Shown piece after piece: positions 5,887 through 8,215 of a DNA stretch of 8,215 bases. The DNA is taken from positions 1-8,215 of the forward strand of contig JAFNZQ010000296.1 in the NCBI GenBank assembly GCA_017382775.1, written 5' to 3'. The DNA is from Spirochaetaceae bacterium. GTDB lineage: Bacteria; Spirochaetota; Spirochaetia; Treponematales; Treponemataceae. Position 1 is the stretch's first letter; each line of letters opens with the position of its first letter. The translations under genes and the position numbers were made by a program. The notes beneath the pieces were generated by a model. The model saw only the letters and a list, made by a program, of their open reading frames with translations, made no database searches and was not told the DNA's origin.

Positions 5887-7752
5887 CTAAACTCCCAATC
5901 TGTTTATAATCGTGTCCAAAAGTTCGTCCACTACGGTTATGTAGCGAGCTGCAGCGTTGTAGCCGTGTTGGAATTTCAAAATGTCTGCCAACTCTTCGTC
6001 GATATTTACTCCGGAGACGGAATCCCGTAAATTACGTAAATCGGCCATGATGGTGTTTTGACTCATCAAGGAAATTTCCGCCTGTTCGGCTTTCAAACCG
6101 ATGTTGGTTACGGAATCGGCGAAATATTCATCGAAGGTGTGACTTTTGCCAATCATCACCGGGTTGTTCCGAATTGAGGCAATGGCAAAGGCCACGGAAC
6201 CGTCGCCGGAATTGCGAACTCCGTTGGAATTTGGGATTCCTGCAGCAACATTTAACACATCACCGGAAATTTGTTCGTTCACAGCCACGTAGCCTGCGGG
6301 GTTCAAAACCGGTGCGACGCTGTATTCGCCGGAAAGGGCATTTACGGCGTCGGCTGTGGCGTAGTCAAAGGCTCCTTCTGCTCCGGAAGCGGCCAAAATA
6401 CCGGCATATCCCACCAAGAAATGGGAAGAATCTTCAACGTGGCGAAGAACAAAGTCGGGATTTGCCATTTCCGCAGCCGGCGTGGCTTTCAAAACCAATC
6501 GATTATTGGGATCCAAATAGGCCTTTACTTCCGCATCGGAATTGTTTATTCGTTCCACAATGTCGCGAACCGTGTCGGTGGGCGCATAAGGTACGTTCAC
6601 ATTTCCGTTTTTACCCGAAATGGTGATTGTGCCTTCGAATCCCACCTGTTGCGAGGGATTGAGGGAATTGTTTCCCGACAATCGGAAAATATAGGATGAG
6701 TCAAACTCTCCGTCACCGTTGGCGTCAAAATTACCCAAGGCGTTTGCTACGAAAGGCTGTTCCACGAAGAAATCCAAACCGGTTGCGTTGTTTGCTCCAA
6801 TACCGTTGCGGTGGACATCGTTTACCAAATCCATGAAGTTCATGGTTAAGGTGTTCAAATCCTGTTTTTCGGAGCGAACATCACCGTCGCGAATGTCCAA
6901 TAGGGCAGCCAAGGAGCCGCCTTCAAAAACGCCCACTTCGCCGGTGTCGCTCCAAATTACTTGGGAAAATCCGGAATTTTCCACCTGGGGGTGGGTTTCA
7001 AAGGTTCGGTATGTTCCACCTTGAATCAATACCTTTCCGTCCACATGAACCATAAACTCGTCTGTGTCTCTTTCCGAGGTGGTAACATTCACCAGTTCCG
7101 AAAGTTTACCGATTAACAGGTCTCGTTTGTCCAGCAAGTCGTTGGGGTTGTCTCCCATGGCCTTGGAACGTACAATTTCTTTGTTCAATTCCGCTACTTT
7201 TTGGGAAAGGGAATTTATTTTTTCCGTGGTTGCGATAATTTCGCTGTCTGCCATTCGGGCAATATCATCTAAACGATTATAGCGATCCCGAACGGATGCG
7301 GTGAGGGTTTCGCCTCGGGTTACCACAGCACGGCGTACGGGAATCGATTCCGGCGACAAAGACAATTCCTGCCAAGCCTGCCAGAATTTATCCATATTTG
7401 TGCGGACGGAAATATCATCCGGTTCATTGTAAATTTGTTCCAACATTGTCAGATAATTTTCCCGTGTTTCCCAATAGGATTCTTTATTGGATTGTGCCAC
7501 AATGCGGCTTTCCAAAAGATTGTCTTTTATTCGTGTTATCTGCTCCACGGTTACGCCCTGTCCCAACTGGCCGGGACGGTTGGCACGGCTCATGTCCGGT
7601 CTGTCGAGGGCGTCCATGGAGGTTTGCTGCACTCTCTGTCTGCTGTAACCCTCCGTGTCTGCGTTACTGATGTTGTGTCCGGCGGTGTTAATAGCCTGGG
7701 ACTGAACCTGTAAGCTACGTTTACCAATCTCAAATCCTGCAAAATTCGACAT
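5887..7752 (-). CDS. flgK: Flagellar hook-associated protein FlgK (HAP1)
   Basis: FlgK is the first hook-filament junction protein. The 621-residue product starts FAGFEIGKRSLQVQSQAINT and continues TAGHNISNADTEGYSRQRV (about 23-41), the conserved D0 motif of FlgK and rod/hook proteins. A helical D1 region follows (DNLLESRIVAQSNKESYWE, near 90; KFWQAWQELSLSP, near 127). The central region (about 290-520) is variable and beta-rich, and includes an EF-hand-like loop at 343-354. The C-terminal D0 helix ends NIDEELADILKFQHGYNAA to TIINRLGV, as expected. It is longer than E. coli FlgK (547 aa). ATG 7752 has AAGGAG 5 nt upstream. It begins 12 nt after the probable flgN and runs to within 3 nt of flgL. 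Its ribosome-binding site holds a possible CsrA site. Confidence 0.97.
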   Translation of the reverse strand: MSNFAGFEIGKRSLQVQSQAINTAGHNISNADTEGYSRQRVQQTSMDALDRPDMSRANRPGQLGQGVTVEQITRIKDNLLESRIVAQSNKESYWETRENYLTMLEQIYNEPDDISVRTNMDKFWQAWQELSLSPESIPVRRAVVTRGETLTASVRDRYNRLDDIARMADSEIIATTEKINSLSQKVAELNKEIVRSKAMGDNPNDLLDKRDLLIGKLSELVNVTTSERDTDEFMVHVDGKVLIQGGTYRTFETHPQVENSGFSQVIWSDTGEVGVFEGGSLAALLDIRDGDVRSEKQDLNTLTMNFMDLVNDVHRNGIGANNATGLDFFVEQPFVANALGNFDANGDGEFDSSYIFRLSGNNSLNPSQQVGFEGTITISGKNGNVNVPYAPTDTVRDIVERINNSDAEVKAYLDPNNRLVLKATPAAEMANPDFVLRHVEDSSHFLVGYAGILAASGAEGAFDYATADAVNALSGEYSVAPVLNPAGYVAVNEQISGDVLNVAAGIPNSNGVRNSGDGSVAFAIASIRNNPVMIGKSHTFDEYFADSVTNIGLKAEQAEISLMSQNTIMADLRNLRDSVSGVNIDEELADILKFQHGYNAAARYITVVDELLDTIINRLGV

Positions 7753-7757
7753 AAAAA

Positions 7758-7765
7758 CTCCTTGT
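7758..7765 (-). promoter_or_regulatory. flgK ribosome-binding site with candidate CsrA-binding core
   Basis: On the minus strand AAGGAG (7758-7763) lies 5 nt before the flgK ATG. With its flanks it reads AACAAGGAGTT, which holds the complete core ACARGGA of the known CsrA target consensus (7759-7765). The flanking AAC and GTT could form a 3-bp stem placing AAGGA in the loop, the preferred CsrA context. The core overlaps the stop codon of the upstream gene. Confidence 0.5.
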
Positions 7766-8215
7766 TAAAGAACCGAATCGTATACAAGCGAACTGGGCAT
7801 AGTCTTCACAATTTCGCCTGAACGTGAATATACTTTTCCGCAATTTGGCACGGCCACTTCCATCACTTCGTCGAGAAAGTCCTTGGAAATACGGATATAG
7901 TCTTGTAAAGCAGCATTTTCAATGCGGGAAATGTTTAATTTTTGGTGCATTGTTCGAAAATTTGACAAAAGTTCTTCCCTCAATGTTGAATTAAACATGG
8001 ATGAAAATTCATAAATTTTTGAGACATCGTCAACATTCAACTCATCCAAAAGGGATTGTGTCTTTTTATCCAACTCCGCAACTTCTATGGTGAGATCGTC
8101 CAACTGTTTAAGAGCAAACTCCAAACCGGGCCAATTTCGTTCCGTTACTGCATCATGAACAACGTGTTGTTGTGCCAAAATGGCCGATAATTTTTCGCTT
8201 TGCTTAACAAAGACA
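7765..8215 (-). CDS. flgN: FlgN-family flagellar export chaperone, 5' end outside window
   Basis: The frame is open to the window edge and the visible part is 149 residues, close to the full length of FlgN proteins, so only a few N-terminal residues are likely missing. The first possible in-frame start visible, TTG at 8178, is probably internal. The sequence is mostly charged and helical, for example LEFALKQLDDLTIEVAELDK followed by KTQSLLDELN, and NISRIENAALQDYIRISKDF, as in FlgN, a helical chaperone that binds the C-termini of FlgK and FlgL before export. No sharp motif defines the family, so the call relies on helical character, length and position directly before flgK, where flgN sits in many genomes. 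The tail KVYSRSGEIVKTM resembles C-terminal segments seen in FlgN-like proteins. It ends 12 nt before flgK, so it is very likely the first visible gene of the same operon. Confidence 0.75.
   Translation of the reverse strand, partial: VFVKQSEKLSAILAQQHVVHDAVTERNWPGLEFALKQLDDLTIEVAELDKKTQSLLDELNVDDVSKIYEFSSMFNSTLREELLSNFRTMHQKLNISRIENAALQDYIRISKDFLDEVMEVAVPNCGKVYSRSGEIVKTMPSSLVYDSVL

Noticed and set aside
7844..7860. TGGCACG resembling the -24 element of a sigma-54 promoter
   Set aside because: The -12 element does not follow (CTTCC instead of TTGCA), it lies inside flgN and points against the operon.

Overview
The window holds eight protein genes in two convergent groups and no mobile element, CRISPR array, tRNA or rRNA that I can see. 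All eight have recognisable families. I find no unknown multi-gene system; the most interesting signals are regulatory. The likely source is a flagellated Gram-negative-type bacterium, best guess a spirochaete related to Treponema (about 0.6). The reasons are the tight flgN-flgK-flgL-fliW-csrA order, the style of the long (621 aa) FlgK with its EIGKRSL start, and RpoN beside a Rep-type helicase. Gram-positive Bacillus-type genomes share the fliW-csrA order, but there a flagellin gene usually follows csrA, and none does here. The taxonomic call rests on remembered family resemblance and was not searched.

Left half, plus strand (1-3920): the 3' end of rpoN (sigma-54), a complete UvrD/Rep-family superfamily 1 helicase gene beginning 10 nt after it, then queA (queuosine tRNA modification), then a small Dabb-type alpha/beta-barrel protein. 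The last gene is preceded by a perfect sigma-70 promoter (TTGACA, 17 nt, TATAAT, with extended -10 TG) whose -35 box overlaps the queA stop codon. Its -10 box lies only 5 nt before the ATG, so the transcript is probably leaderless. A weaker promoter with nearly the same geometry lies just before queA.

A 52-nt convergent gap (3921-3972) holds an inverted repeat that should terminate transcription from both sides, better for the minus strand.

Right half, minus strand (8215 down to 3973): a tightly packed operon of flgN (5' end cut by the window edge), flgK, flgL, fliW and csrA. FlgK and FlgL form the hook-filament junction and FlgN is the probable chaperone for them. FliW and CsrA are a known partner-switching pair linking flagellin level to translation control. 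Gaps are 12, 3, 4 and -7 nt, which suggests one mRNA with translational coupling. The flgK ribosome-binding site contains the core of a CsrA-binding sequence (ACAAGGA), so the last gene's product may repress a gene near the front of the operon.
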